64,000 bases of DNA from Lates calcarifer (Eukaryota; Chordata; Actinopteri; Centropomidae). A program made the position numbers and the translations under genes. The stretch spans positions 22,931,504 through 22,995,503 of the forward strand of contig NC_066847.1 in assembly GCF_001640805.2 (NCBI RefSeq). The letters are read 5' to 3'. Under the pieces are notes generated by a model. The model was not told where the DNA came from, made no database searches, and worked only from the letters and a program-made list of their open reading frames with translations. Shown here in pieces: positions 32,363 to 45,510 of this stretch; the stretch's first letter is position 1, and every line of letters begins with the position of its first letter.

Positions 32363-35300
32363 CTGAAGAAAAAAAAAAGGAAAAGAAAAATATCAGTTAA
32401 GGCTGCCAACAAGTTCATCTTGGTGTTTCTGTGTGTTTATATGAGTATGTGGCTCTGCAATCACTTGCCACACTTGCATGTTTTTTTCTAAAACCAAAGC
32501 ACCAAGAAGCAGAGTGATCTGAGTCTTTGGTAACAAATCGTGACTTCCCTGCGATGAGATGTGGGAGGAGCAGGAACTTCACTGGTAGTGATACCTGCAC
32601 TTCTCTGTGCAGTTGCCCCTGAGCCTTCTGTTTTCATTACCTTCAGGTGATATCTGTGTTAAGCATGTGCAAAAAACACCTGGGAATTTAACAGCTACGG
32701 CAAATGGCTCTGTGTTTGCAAAGGCTAAAGTTTGTATACAGGCAAACAAGATGCAAACTAGCGCTGCTGTGTTGACATGTAAGTATTCTGACATGCAAAT
32801 CTAATGAGCTCACGGTCATGTTTGTCTACTGATAGTGTGTCTGGTTGGGGTGAGTGGCAGTGTCAGCCTGACCGGGAGAGAGGAGTGTTTTCAATAAAGC
32901 CCAAGGCAATTCAAACTTTGCAGTGTGCTAACACCCTGCTGATGTCCCTGACGAGAAAACTGTGCCTTGAACTCTGAGGTGCAGACAGTCATTTGTTATT
33001 GTGGCTTGAAACAAACCACTATTGCTTCAGTCTGTGTAATGTGTTGTGAAGGAAAATTACTATTATGCCTCAAGAGGTGTAGCTACATACTTCCCTTAAG
33101 GGCGGTGATGAGCCTCTGTCACAACAAGTAAGAGTAGTAGTAACTTTAAATCCCTAACAGCCATTATACGAACATCACTGTGTTATCAGCCTTATGTTCA
33201 GATGTTTAAGCAGCAGCTTTGATAGTCCAGTCAGTTATTAGTCTGCAGGGTAAACATGGTCAAACTAGATGTACTCCTCATGTTGTTGTTGCTGCCTCCT
33301 TGCATAACTCTGTTTTGCTTTCCATCATACAGCAGGTAAATATGTTCATTCCATCAGTCTCCACCAGCACAGGGTTAGAAATCTTGCAACACGCTGACCC
33401 ACAGGATGTCATTTTGTCTGACACCACATACATAAACACAGGTTTCTCTGGTAAGTTTTTCCAGTTTGGGATTTCTGCTGCGACAGTGAAGAATGTTAAA
33501 GCGGCCTTGTACTTGAATTCCTCCTAATACTGCGTTGAAGAGGCCACAGGAATTCAAAATAGATAAGGTGTTTTAGCTGACAGGGCCATTAGTCAGCTAG
33601 AGCTCAAAGTGTTTTGGCTTTGGAAAATTTTTTAGCCCCACAAGTTAACACTGAATATAACTACAATGCCTTTCCCCCTCTTGATCTTAAATAGGCAGAG
33701 TTTATGTCATTTAGAATTGTTTTGTGAATAAGATGTGAAATAATTTGGTAATTTTCGGTTTCTCAGATAAACTAATGATGAGTTTCATTATTGAATCATC
33801 TGATCATAATGTTGATTAATCAATTTGTTTGGCCTATACAGTGTTAGAAAATAGCAAAAACTTTAAAGAAATGCAGTTTTACAATCATAGAGGTCTAACA
33901 AAACTGGTAAATATTCATAATTGAGAAGCTGTAACCAGTATTTATTCAGTTATTTATTTTGGTATGTATGCTTTAAAATTACTTGAGGAATTTATTAATT
34001 TAATTGTTAATTGTATTTAAATTGTTGCTAATTAAATTTCTTTCACTCAGGTCACTCAAACAATGAATCAAATCAATCAAGTTAACTAATCCTGCCAGGT
34101 GTAAACTGAGGGGTCTCCTGCTCTTTTATGGGGTGGAGAAAGAAACAGTCATGAGGCCCCATAAAAGTTGATGTTTTGGAGATACATAGGTTTCAACACG
34201 CAACACTGTTAAAACAATGTCTTCTGATTATCACGCCATCATTTCTGTCCACTGACAACATGTAACTTCCCACATGTCACTACAGATTCAGAGTAGTGTG
34301 ACTCATGTTTCTAACTGGATTGCATCACGCCACGTTAATGATGAATGTTTCTACTAGAGAAATAAAAAAACACTCCCATCACTGGCAGTGTTTGTTTTCT
34401 CTGATTCCAGGTTACTGATTGGTGTCATGTCTTTGATCTGATCAGAGGCTCAGTCATGCTCTTAAAAAGCTTCCAGCCATGATGAGCAGAGCTGGCTTCT
34501 CAGTCTGTACACCGTGTTTACTGTCTGTCTGTCTGTTCACTGAACAATGACCTACTGCCATTATCACAGACTCTGCTGATACAGTTTTGATTTTACACGA
34601 GACAACAACAACTTGACCCATTTGCAGACTGAGATGTGCCCTGCAGTGCTTACACTGCAGTTTTAAGCACTGGGGGGCTGAGGTCAGGCTTGATCATTTG
34701 ACAGCCTGTTGATGCCTCATTGTGTGTTTAGCACACCTTAACCTCATATATGTCTCCCAAACTAGACCAAACAGACATGTCACATTACAATCAGTGTAAT
34801 CACATCTGAACGGGGGGGGGGGCTTTTGTCTGGGTTTCGTTGATATCCATACGAAACTTGTTCTCGCGTCTGCGTGAAACAAAGGAGACACAACAAAGAA
34901 GCGAGAGCACAACTGTACGACCTGAGGGAACGAGGGGACACGTGTTTGTGTGTGGCTTGGTTTCGGACATCCATTACAACCAGAAAGAAGACTAAAGATC
35001 AAAGACCTAGGTTCATTCATCACCATCTCTTCTGTCTCTCTCTGCTGCGATAAAGGAAACTTCACGCTACATGCTGGAAATAACGCATTTGGGTTTTCTG
35101 TCAGTGCGGAAACCCCCTAGAGGAAATTCAGAAAGTTAGCAGAAACAGACCTGCGGGTGTATTTTCGGTAGAGAAGATACAATGTTGAGTTACCCCAACG
35201 AAACAAGCTAATTTAACTTTATTTTAACACGGTGTTTGCCGTTAAAAATAGTTAGACGTTAGTACGCTACATACAAAAACAGTTATGGGTGAAACACCAA

Positions 35301-35532
35301 TGAAATAAACCAGTAAAAACAAAAAAAAAAAAACAACATTAAAAATTAACCGAAAGAGGCATAAAAGGCTGACTTAAAGTAATAACCGACAATAAAAATT
35401 TAACAATGTAAAGAACATGACAGCGAACACGACTAGCCAATAAACCTACATTACTACAAGATACGTTCAAAGACGAAACAAGGCACTGAAAAGTTTATTT
35501 AAACACACACAAACCAGAAAAATTGTACTTAC
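32363..35532. other. Large 5' intron of the BTG-like gene
   Basis: Lies between the non-coding first exon and the exon carrying the ATG. It contains a repeat copy at about 33730-34060 and a G homopolymer at 34811-34822. No coding content is recognised. Confidence 0.55.
33730..34060. repeat. Interspersed repeat (ATTAATCG-type teleost family), degenerate copy
   Basis: GATTAATCAATTTGTTTGGC, TGTTAGAAAATAGCAAAAAC, TCATAATTGAGAAGCTGTAA and TTAATTGTTAATTG occur in the order of the same family as the copy at 23.2 kb. Confidence 0.6.
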
Positions 35533-35755
35533 AATAAATAAAAGAATAGTGTCCTCTCCGTGAATATCCAGCAGTCTGTGCGTGTCCTCGGCTCCCTCTC
35601 GTATCGTGGCTGCGTGCTCGCTCTACGTGCTGATGTGTTGGAGTTATTATGGTCAGCACATGTTGCTTCCTTGTTCTCTGTTCTGCTCACGGCGCTGCTG
35701 CAACAGAGACGTAACGTTACCGTCAGCGTGACTCACTTCCTTTACTCAGCGCCGT
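35533..35755 (-). other. Putative non-coding first exon of the BTG-like gene
   Basis: The minus-strand 3' edge is a perfect donor, GTAAGT (plus 35532-35527). The sequence upstream is CpG-containing and has no credible coding frame on the minus strand. The 5' boundary is uncertain. Connection to the acceptor at 32362 is inferred. Confidence 0.5.
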
Positions 35756-35811
35756 GAGCAAGAGCTGACTGGTTCACTGCGAGAGCTACACCCCGCCCGG
35801 CCCAAATATGG
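35729..35811 (-). promoter_or_regulatory. BTG-like promoter: AP-1, GC box and CArG box
   Basis: TGACTCA (35729-35735) is an AP-1 consensus, CCCCGCCC (35791-35798) a GC box, and CCAAATATGG (35802-35811) a perfect CArG element of the CC(A/T)6GG form bound by serum response factor. The trio sits just upstream of the presumed first exon. Regulation is inferred from motifs only. Confidence 0.45.
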
Positions 35812-35829
35812 GCAGTCAAGGTAAACAGC

Positions 35830-36230
35830 TGAGTGGGGGGGGGGATTTCTACGGTGCGTTTGTTCGTACTTACAAAGCATAACAGTAATTTCACTGCCCT
35901 GTGATGACATTTGATGTAACACCCGTGTTTGTCGCTTATAATAAGCTATTGTTGTGAAAGGGCTGACTGTGTATGGCAGATAACAGTGAGATTATGGTGA
36001 CCTTATTGTTCCTGATTCACCATTTGGTTCCGCCTTCCAATATCTCATCTTTTTTTCTTTTTTTAACCTCATTACTTTTTATTAATAAGCGAGTAATACA
36101 AATCGCACTAGCAGTCCTTCATTACAAACCTCACTTTGAGAAAAGTGTGTGGGGTAAGTCTCGGCAAAAAAGGACTTGGTGCCTTACAAGTTTTCATTAT
36201 ACAACAGAATCCTTTGCTTTTTCTTTTTCT
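35830..36230. other. Intergenic DNA upstream of the BTG-like gene
   Basis: AT-rich. I see no supported feature. Confidence 0.5.
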
Positions 36231-36840
36231 ACTTTTCTTTTTCTAAATATAGCATTACTACAACATGAAAATAAGTCCTGCATTCAAAAGCTTATAAAGT
36301 ACAAAAGTATTATCAGCAAAATGTAGCTGAGTATCAAAAGTAGATCAGAATAGACACCATCAGTGTTAAAATACCACATGTTGTATTCATGGATTACTAT
36401 TATTAACCATGCATAAACATGTAAGGAGTATTTTAATGTTGTGGTGGAGCTACTTCTCACTACTCTATACAATGCCGGGTAGTTTGACCTATAACAATGC
36501 GTAATTTCTGATTAACTTATTATGTACCAGTATACAGAGCCATAAAATAGAAATAAAAAAGTAGAAAGAAGTAAAGAAGTAAAAGTACTCTATTTTATTA
36601 TTTTTTTATTATTTTTTATCTAGTGAATACACAATGTGCTCTTTTATTTTGTAATGATGTATTATATTTTTTTAAAGATGATGACATGTTATCTTTATAA
36701 AATCTTAACCTGCAAAGTAATTGGTGTATAGCTGTCAAAATGCTATACATTGTGGGGTAGAGCTTTTAAGTCAATAGTGAAGTACTTCAGTTTGTACTTA
36801 GATAGTACAGTACTTGAGTAAATGTACTCCCGTCACTGGT
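36230..36840. repeat. Interspersed repeat (GTACTTTTACTC-type teleost family)
   Basis: ATAAGTCCTGCATTCAAAAG, AAGTACAAAAGTATTATCAG and, at the far end, AGTACAGTACTTGAGTAAAT are landmarks of a repeat that is very frequent in fish. The copy is eroded. Confidence 0.65.
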
Positions 36841-37269
36841 TTTCTTTGCTTCCATGTAGGTTGGCTGTTATGTTGTTTTCCAGTTTGGCTTTGTGGTAAA
36901 AAGTGGGCATGTGCAAAATATAACTGCACTGGAATGTAAGACTGTAATGGATTACTGGTCCAACGGTTTTCCTGCTGTCTTAATCAATGCAGTTTGTTTT
37001 ATTTTGCAAGGAACTGACACCATTCAGCCTAAATTGTAACTGTGTTTATCTTCAAAGAATTGTCCCACTTACTGCTGTTCCATGTTACACACCCAGTGCT
37101 CTTTTGACCACAGAGCTCCAGCCATAACAAGCTGTGAGTCAGTATGATTAAGATCAATAAAACATCCATAAATACCAGCAGTTCACAGCAATGCAGACTG
37201 AAAGACTGCAGCTCTAAATCACACAGAAGAGAAGAATAAGAGTAACAAGATCTTCATATTCCCTTTCCA
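36841..37269. other. Unassigned non-coding DNA
   Basis: Between two copies of the same repeat family; nothing recognised. Confidence 0.5.
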
Positions 37270-37665
37270 TAAGAGGTATTAAGATCCTTTTTTTAAATAT
37301 ATACATACATATATGTATATATACAGCTGGCATGCAGTTGATACTCAAATGATAGTTTGTATGTAATGTGTGTAATGTAATGAATGTAATGCAGTTAATA
37401 ATTAATTGTTAGGGTAGTTTGATCAGTAGGACAACAGTGTAACAATGCATCATATTATAAGACAATCATATGTTTTGTCTGTAAAATCTAAGCACAATAA
37501 CTAAAGCTGTGAAATAAATATTGGAGTAAAACATACTATATTTTCCTCTATAAAGTGGCATAGAATTATTAGCTTGTATTCAAGGAAAATACAAGCTCTT
37601 CAAACCTGTACTTAAGTACAGTGCTTGAGTAAATGCACTTAGTTACTTGGCACCACTGCTTTTTA
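37270..37665. repeat. Second copy of the GTACTTTTACTC-type repeat
   Basis: AACAATGCATCATATTATAA, TATTCAAGGAAAATACAAGC and CTTAAGTACAGTGCTTGAGT, then AAATGCACTTAGTTAC. It lies about 430 bp from the preceding copy. A TATATACATACATATATGTA palindrome-rich patch lies at its left end. Confidence 0.6.
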
Positions 37666-39065
37666 GATGGTATTGATCAGTGTGTTGCATTTTACACCAC
37701 ACAGTGTTTGTTGCTCTTTGTGACCACTAGAGAGCAGGCTGGTTTCTTTTCTCAAATTTCATCCAGTTAGAGGTGTGTGAAACACAGTGTCGACCACATT
37801 AGAAACCCCACTGATTCTCTGTCCGTGTCTTCATCGCTCCACAATCATTTATCACTTGTCATCAGCTTTCATCCCTGGATTTGTCGGGTATCATAAACCC
37901 TTTGGACCTTCATAGACAGTCAATACTTTTATCAGGCTTAAATTTAGTTTAAAATAATGTGCTTTTGCAGGAATCTTTAGCCATTGTTTGCAAGCTAATA
38001 TGGTTGCCACATAAAGAGAAATAAAGACAGTATTATGATTAATAAACAACTCATTAGCTTATCATTATTTCTCAATGTTATTTTATTATTTTCAACTTGT
38101 ACCTGTATATCATTTTTTCCTTTCCTCCTTCCTCTCATTTACTCATTAATTACTTTTTTTCTTTGTCTGTCCACGTAGACTTTAATTCTTCCTTTTTTTT
38201 CTACTGTCAGTTACAGTAATGTGTGTTAGTGTTGGAGCAGGTAGGTTGAAGACAGTGTGTCAAATCTGTGTGGATTTTTCTCCACTCCTGCCTCCACTGG
38301 ATCACACTCCTCTGCCCCAGATACCAACTCAAGAGTAAATTATTGCTGGGAGTGTGTAAGAGAGAGATAGAAATAGATAGATAGAGAGAGACATGAGGGG
38401 GATGTGATGAGAGGAGTAGAAAGTGTTGAAGAGTGGGTGTCTTTTGTATTGATTAGCATTGTTTTGACGACTGATGGAAATTAAATTGCCTTCTCTGTCT
38501 TTGTTTCCCCTATGTCTCTCTGTCTCACTCTTTTGCTCTTGTTGACCTCCTTCCCACTCCATCTCTCTGAGCTGAACCTCTGTGGGCAATTTCCGTTGTT
38601 AGTTATAAGACTGGTTGCATTACAGTGTCTTTAAACAAGCAGTTAATTTTCTAAAAGAGTCACAGGTCATTCTTTCTTTCTAATCCTGATGTTGCTTGTC
38701 AGACCCCACAGCTTCTGCACAACTTTCTCCATCTGAAAACTATTGATTTTCCTTGTCAGTGTGTCATTTGTGCTCCTAAAACACTGGCAGGTATTCTGCT
38801 GTGATAATGGGAAACCAAAGTGGGACACTCACTTCATACAAACACACGTGCGCACACACTTTTCCTGCACATATTTCCTCACTCAGGTGTCATGATTTTG
38901 TAGATAAGTATTGGAAATGAAACCACTTGACCTCGAAATGTGATCATTCTTTTTCAGGAAAAGGCTCTCTCTGAACGCGTCTGGCGGTATCAATGAAGCC
39001 CACACGCATACACCACAAGTAGCCTGCTACGCCTTTAAAAACATATTGATTTTTCTCTTTCACAG
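37666..39065. other. Non-coding DNA
   Basis: Contains a short GATA/GAGA-rich tract near 38350-38392. Open frames lack any family signature. Confidence 0.5.
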
Positions 39066-39161
39066 GGAGCTTAATGTGATCGATCGGCCAGGCCCTTTCA
39101 AGATCAGCGCCAGTATAAGCATCTCTTCCCCTAACGCACATGCTGCCTCCTTTCCCCTCAG
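39066..39161 (+). ncRNA. Candidate spliced exon or conserved block (non-coding)
   Basis: 96 bp framed by TTTTTCTCTTTCACAG and AG|GTAATG. The composition differs from its AT-rich surroundings (TGATCGATCGGCCAGGCCCT). One of three frames is open but shows no recognisable protein motif. It could be a host-transcript exon or a conserved regulatory element. Evidence is splice motifs only. Confidence 0.25.
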
Positions 39162-39340
39162 GTAATGATTGTCCTTGGGCTGGGGGAATAGTTTGTCTGA
39201 GAGAAGTGTTTCTTGTGGCATCCAGTCCCTCTCCCTCCTCTCTGGTCCCCCACGTAATGTGCTTAAATATGGAGCGTACATTTTACTCTTTAACAAAAGG
39301 TATGAGTGAATGCAGTGCACACCTTCTTTGACCTTTATCA

Positions 39341-39403
39341 TCCACCCATCCTCCCCCTCCCTCCCCCCTTCCCTCCTCCTCCCCCTCCTCTTCCTCTCCA
39401 CCT
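39341..39403. repeat. Polypyrimidine tract
   Basis: About 60 bp, almost entirely C and T, on the plus strand. Confidence 0.8.
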
Positions 39404-39664
39404 CTCAGTGGGTCGATACCTATTTGTATTTGCAATGCATTAGACCAGTGCCCTCTTTTTAGATTGAAAAAGTTCGCTTTTCTTAGTGTGGTACCTCACA
39501 CCAACAAACAAGAAGCTTTTCGTGAACATTTGGCTCCTTTTCTTTATCTTTTTAAGGCATACTAAGGTCAGTGTTATCACATTTATCTGCCTTTTAAGAA
39601 ATTAAGACCCATTCGAATGCTAAATTAAAGATGATGGCTCAGTCCCTTCATCTGCTTCATGAGC

Positions 39665-39800
39665 TACATTGCCGCAGTGGCTCTCAACCTCGGGGGTCTG
39701 AACCCTCAAAGTGGTCAAAAGAAAAAATAAGGAGTCATAAGATGGTTCGTGAGAAAAGACAGATTCTCCTTAAGATTATGTTTGTGAAGGATCGTTAATT
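39665..39800. repeat. Interspersed repeat fragment
   Basis: GTGGCTCTCAACCTCGGGGG, AGTGGTCAAAAGAAAAAATA and GGAGTCATAAGATGG match a common vertebrate/teleost repeat whose consensus reads like CTCAACCTGTGGGTCGGGAC...GGGGTCGCAAGA. Confidence 0.55.
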
Positions 39801-42640
39801 CTTGACCACAAAAAAAAAAAAAAACAACAGTTGGAAATAAAACATTTAATCTTTTAGGCCAACATGGACAAGAATACCTTAAACCTGCATGAGCATATTT
39901 TTATATTTTGGCCATTTGGGGGCAGCAGAAACAAGTTGTAAACACAACAGAAGTACAGTTTTAATTTAAAGCAAGCAGTCGCTTCTTTATGCTTCCAGCA
40001 GACGTGGAGCAACGTTATTTCCAAACATTATTTGGAGTCATGTTTCTTGCCACCTGATGAATGTAAGTCTGCTATTCACTCTTTTTTCTTTCTTTCTTTC
40101 TTTGTTTTTGGTCTCCACCACATTTTGAGGGAAATGCCTGGCTCTTTAGAGGCTAAATGCTAAATTGTCTGCTGTTTGGTGCTGAGCAGGTAGTGCACAT
40201 TGCTTTTCTTTTATCAGTTTTATCAGCATCAGTTAACACAACTGATATTTATAATCAGCAAATTCCAACTAAATAGTGAAATCACCAATTCAAAGTTTTT
40301 CCACAAACACTTAAACATGAATTATTTCAGCATTTTGGAGGACAAAGTCTCCCAGCCTTGCTTCAGTACTGCAGACAGCCCCTAAGTGCTAGGGTTCAAG
40401 TGCTGTATGTACATGTGATGTTGACATATTCCCTCGCCTTATGTTTTCTCTGTAGATAAGACAGCCTTACATCCCCCTTATATCTTGTTGATCTAAGCCT
40501 TAGACAGGATTAAATCAGCAAGAAAGCCATCTCTCACTAGATTTAATTTGGTCAGTGACTTTTTAATTGCCTATATTTCAGCTCCTCTCCTTGGCTCAGA
40601 TGAGTGCAGTCTAAACACAGCATACATTACAGGGATAACCATCTTCTAAGTGCATTAGGGATAAACAGTACAACACACAGAGAGATAAAACATAGTCAAA
40701 TAATAAATATATCAATAAATATAGAATAAATATTAATTCAACAAATGTCGAGTGCATGAACTTTCACGTGATTTCCTGCTCATACCAAACTTTTGCCCTC
40801 TACTCAAAAAGCTTGTGAATCACATTTCCTTGTGTTTCAAAAATAATTTCAATTATACATTTCCTCAAATCCCCCAAATGTCTTCCCAGCTCCCTTCACA
40901 CATTTTGAAACTTAAATGTGTATGTGAAACTCTCATCTCGCTGAGTGAGAGATGAGGTGGGAAACTCTGGGATTTCCTGACACTGTCTTGTTTCTGTTTG
41001 TGTACCCTGGAAACACATTATTTACCCATATCTGTAATTTACCTTATCAGTTCATAGGAGGTTTCCTGGAAATAATATATAATGGTACTATTTGTTTAGG
41101 GAAATTAGGAATCTCCTTGAAAGAAAAGGTCAATTTAAACTCAAGTAAATATTAATTCACTACTACGACTTGTCTGTAGACAAATTTCACACTCCAGTTT
41201 ATGCTATGCTAACTAACTGGAATAAATTAATTGAGAACTGTCTCTCTTTTCCTGTTGATTAGTACCAAGTTTCATATAATTTCCTATTGGAAATCATTCA
41301 AAAATTATGGACCCATTTCCTGTTTAAGTGTTGCCTTCAACTTTATGAAGGCATAGCTATGAATGCTCGAAGGCTTCATTCCTTTTCCCATATTCCCTTA
41401 TTTTTCTATTGTTTTGTTTAATAATTTACATAAATGTTATAAAATGCCCTCCAATTACATGATACTTTGATTTTGGAAGTTTGATGTCAGACATATTTAT
41501 GAGCCTGTAGTCCACTGTGCAAACACTGGCACCACTTAAATGTTCAGGGACTATTTGTATAATGTCAAAAATGTAACATATGCAGGTCTGTGCTGTGAGA
41601 GGCATCGGGTGGTTCAGTTTACCGTGTGGCCCTGCTGGCCTACGATCGAATCCTGCTGGAGCTCCTGACTCCCCTCTGTCTCCCCCTCCGCTGTCTCAAC
41701 AATTAAATCAGCCAAGGTGAGTGCACTACCCACTCTCTTTCTTTCTTTCCTTTTTTTTTTTTTAGAAAAGACAAATAGATAAAAGCATAAGCTGGTATAA
41801 TAGTCCATTTCATGACCCACAACACAAACGAGTTGTCTTCTTATGAAACATTTCACCTGTATGTCAGCAGTTGCCATGGAGATTCTGTGCAGATATGTGA
41901 GGCACTGTTTAATGGTCTGACCTTAGCCTTGCACTTTCTCGATTGTGCGCTTTCACAATGTTACAGACACATGGGCATACTTTATACCGTAAATCAATAT
42001 TTCAACAGCAGTCTGTTCTCTTCACACTACTACTTCACACACATTAAGCATTCCTTTAATATAGATCCAGCCCTAAAAAATAATAAGAAAACCTATGTTC
42101 TGGGCAAAACATTACTTTAATGTTTTTATGTTGTACATCTTATGTATTACTTAAACTAATCTCAATAGCCTTGAACCACCATTTACAAACCTTTCCCCTC
42201 CCCCATCTGCATTTCTCTCTCTGCCCCTTTTTGCCCCTCTGTCCTGCTCTCTCTCTCTCTTACTCTCTCTTTCTCTCTCTCCCCTGCAAGCTGTGTCTCT
42301 TTCCTGTGTGCTGGGGGGCCAACGGAGGGGAAGTACAACGAGAAAGAAAAGCACTCTCTCAGTTCAAGTGCACGGGCTTAAAGACACAGCTGGCTCCAAC
42401 AAAGGGGAATATGACAAGGGGAAAACAGTCGGAGAAAGGCAGAATAATGACCTACTGACAAGCCAGTTGTGTACATAGAGGCAGTACAGAGATCATTTCA
42501 CAAAAAAAGGGGGAAATTAAAAAAAAAATTGTGAACAGGAAAACGGAGAAAAAATGTCTCCTCCCCTTTTCCTCTCCACGTATACTCCTCCTATTCCCTC
42601 CCACCTTCTCTCAATCTCTGTCCCTCCCTCTCTCCTCTAC
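39801..42640. other. Non-coding DNA
   Basis: AT-rich, with CT-rich simple sequence around 42210-42290. The open frames here are short and lack signatures. Confidence 0.5.
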
Positions 42641-42675
42641 TTCATTCCTACCCTGCCTGCATGTATGCACACTCG

Positions 42676-42699
42676 CACACACGCGCGCGCGCGCACACA
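42676..42699. repeat. Mixed AC/CG simple repeat
   Basis: Alternating purine-pyrimidine tract with about seven CG steps. Confidence 0.8.
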
Positions 42700-45260
42700 T
42701 AGATACACACACGATGACTGATGCCTTCGCCCTCCTTCTCTTGCCTTCTCCGTTTTCTCAGCTCTCTCTGCACCACTGAGACTTTTGTGTGTGTTTGTCC
42801 TCTCGGTGCAGCGTATGGTGGAACCGGTTCTGCGCAGCTTCCAGCACATGCTATACCCCAGCCACAAACTGAGCAGCAACAGCAGCAGCAGCAGCTCCAG
42901 CTCCAGCTCCTCCTGCCTCTCACTTTCCTGCTTGTGACTTTGATCTGCTTGCCTTTCCCTCTGGTACTTTTCCTCAAACCGTTGATTTCCTTTGTCCATA
43001 AGGCACGTTTCCCTTTCAAAGTCCCGAGTGTGGACAGGGCGAGGGAAAGAGAAATCGTGTCCGCGGAAAGAGGAGATGAGGCAACAGCGAATAAAATGTG
43101 ACGAGGCTGGAGTGAAATAGAGATGCAAGGCTGCAAGTCAAGGGGGAGAGCACTAACTCAAGAGTGAGGAAGAGGGGACAGAGAGAAGGAATCAAGTTGG
43201 AATCAGGAGAGAAACGCAGGAAAAGGTAACAAAAAAAAGAAGAGGCAGACTTATGCAACATAAAAGATGGATTTCTCTTGTATTTGTTGTTGTAAGAAAA
43301 GTAATCATGTACACGCATTATTTGTGTTTTTAATTGTTTTTGCTGTCTATCTCGTCTTGATTTCTGCTTTCAGCTCTGCTTTGGTTTCTGTTGGTTTGTG
43401 TACCCAAAGTCATTTTCCTTCCTCCCACTCCCGCTGGAACATTTCCCCTGTCTCCATGATTCTACCATAATCCAGCCATGCCTTTTATCTCTTGCATTTG
43501 CTTGACAAGAATATGTATGTCTGCTGAAAGAGCCCTTGCCTGAACTCAAGCTCAGCGTTAGTCAAAGGCTCAGGCTGCTTTTGGGGCCCAGTTGTGAGGA
43601 AGAAGGGGAAGGAAGAACGGGGTCGGGGCACTCACTTTTGTGCCATTATTCTGCGTCGATCACTGTCTTTGTAAATCTTTTCATACACACTCTTAAAGTA
43701 TGCGCTTGCCAAGCGAACGCTTTTGGCCTAGTTCTGGTTCTTGGTCTCAGCTGATATGAAAGTGTTAAAAAAGATGACACAAAGTATTTGAATTATTTGG
43801 CCATCATCCTCCCTGCTCTGGAATTGACACGTCCCACCCTCTACTTCCCCTTGCTGTTTGTTTGTGGTCTCAGTGTGTATCCCTGCTACGCCGCACATGA
43901 CCAAGCCTCATCTGTGTGTCTCTCAGTGTCCACTAACACCTAACTTCCTGCTTCGAATACCTTTTGTGCTTTGTGTCCACACAGCCCTCAGCTCATTCTC
44001 GCCGTCCTATGTGTTCTTAGCCTTGCCGCCATTGTTTAATATTGGCAAGTTAGTGTCGTCCCCTGTATGTGCGCTCGAAGGCATGTGATATATCCTCGTT
44101 CTATCTGTGCCCTTAACAAGCCTGTCCATCTCCATGGAGACCCTAAATGAGTTCTCGGTCCCCCTGTACCCCTGACTGCAAACTCAAAAATACCCCAGCT
44201 GTCTCCATGCCAGGGTGCGCCATTTGGCAGAGGGCAGAAACAAGGCTTTTCCAGATCGGTAGATCACAGGGTTACTGCGAGGATCATGGCAGTCTTGATA
44301 GCGTTGATAGAAATGGTCTAAATTCAGGTTTAACTTGAGACTTAGTACTGAAACCAAGTCCCAGACAGCCGACCTTGATGATTGGTGGCTGGTTGGTGCC
44401 CATAGACAGGGTGTTGCAGAGGCCGGCTGGTAGAGAGGCACGGTTAAACACAGATATTTGTTTTTCAGTGGAGGATTAGTTAAGGTGATTAAACTGAACA
44501 CATGATAAAAATTAAGTAGGTTGTTAAATTTTACTCCAGATGGTCAAATAGAGAGCATGCTCAGATGATCACTGTGTTGCATTCATTTGCACAAATTTGA
44601 TCTTAACTTGTGCATGGAGAGCACAGAGTCTTGAATTTGAAGTATGTAATTGGGCGATGAAGTCACCTTGGCAAGTTAAATTAAACACTATAAACCCCTT
44701 AGTCATTTTAGCTATTAACTCCTCTGCATTCGCAATGGGGACCCTTACAGTGGTAGATAAATGAGGAAATGCATTATATAGCCTAATATAAAAGGGAATG
44801 TGCTAATGGTTGGGGGGAAACAATAGTATAATATACATAATTTAATTGTTTTTACTTCCTGTGTGCAGTAATTTACATCATCATGTTTCAGGCCTTGACC
44901 AGTGGTTTATAAAAAGTCTTAAAAGCTTTTGTATTATCACTAAACTTGGTGGGTGAGAACCCCTCATAACTAAAACACGTCCTCATTTTCAATTAAATGT
45001 CATCAGTGGTGGGAAGTTCCATCTTTAAGATGACAAATAAAGTGCACGTGCAGTATTTAAAATGGAAAATATTCCAATTATATTTTCAAGACAGTTTTAC
45101 GCAAAAGAAACAAATAGAACAGCTGATATTGCCAACACCAATACTGTAGGTAATCGGCAGATGGAACATGGACTGTTTTCATTACCAGTTAATCTGCCAC
45201 CTGATTTTGTGATTGATCAATTCAAATATATGAATATAGTGAAAACTGCTTTAATCAATA
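42700..45260. other. Non-coding DNA with purine-rich and CAG-containing stretches
   Basis: Includes a short CAG/CTC run near 42873-42910. The open frames on both strands at 42640-43140 owe their length to simple sequence. Nothing else is recognised. Confidence 0.45.
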
Positions 45261-45269
45261 TTTTCCAAA

Positions 45270-45510
45270 GACTAACTTGATGCCCTCAGATTGCTTATTT
45301 TGTTCAACCAACTATCCAAAACCCAAATATAGTGAGTCTACTGTTGTTTAAAACTAAGAACACTGGCAAATAGTCTTATTTGAGAAACCTGGACGAGTGG
45401 ATTTTTGGCACTCAAGAAATGATTTAAACAATTAATCTAGTCAGAGTGTGGTTGCCAGTTAATTTTCAACTGATTAACTAATTGACCTAAATGAATAATT
45501 TCAGATTTAC
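45270..45510. repeat. Interspersed repeat (ATTAATCG-type family), third copy
   Basis: CAACTATCCAAAACCCAAAT, TAGTGAGTCTACTGTTG, AGAAATGATTTAAACAATTA and TTAATTTTCAACTGATTAAC follow the internal order of the family. Confidence 0.6.

Noticed and set aside
42637..43136. Overlapping open frames of 163, 162 and 126 codons on both strands
   Set aside because: Length results from CAG/CTC, GA and CG simple sequence, giving poly-Gln, poly-Leu and poly-Ser in different frames; no conserved domain.
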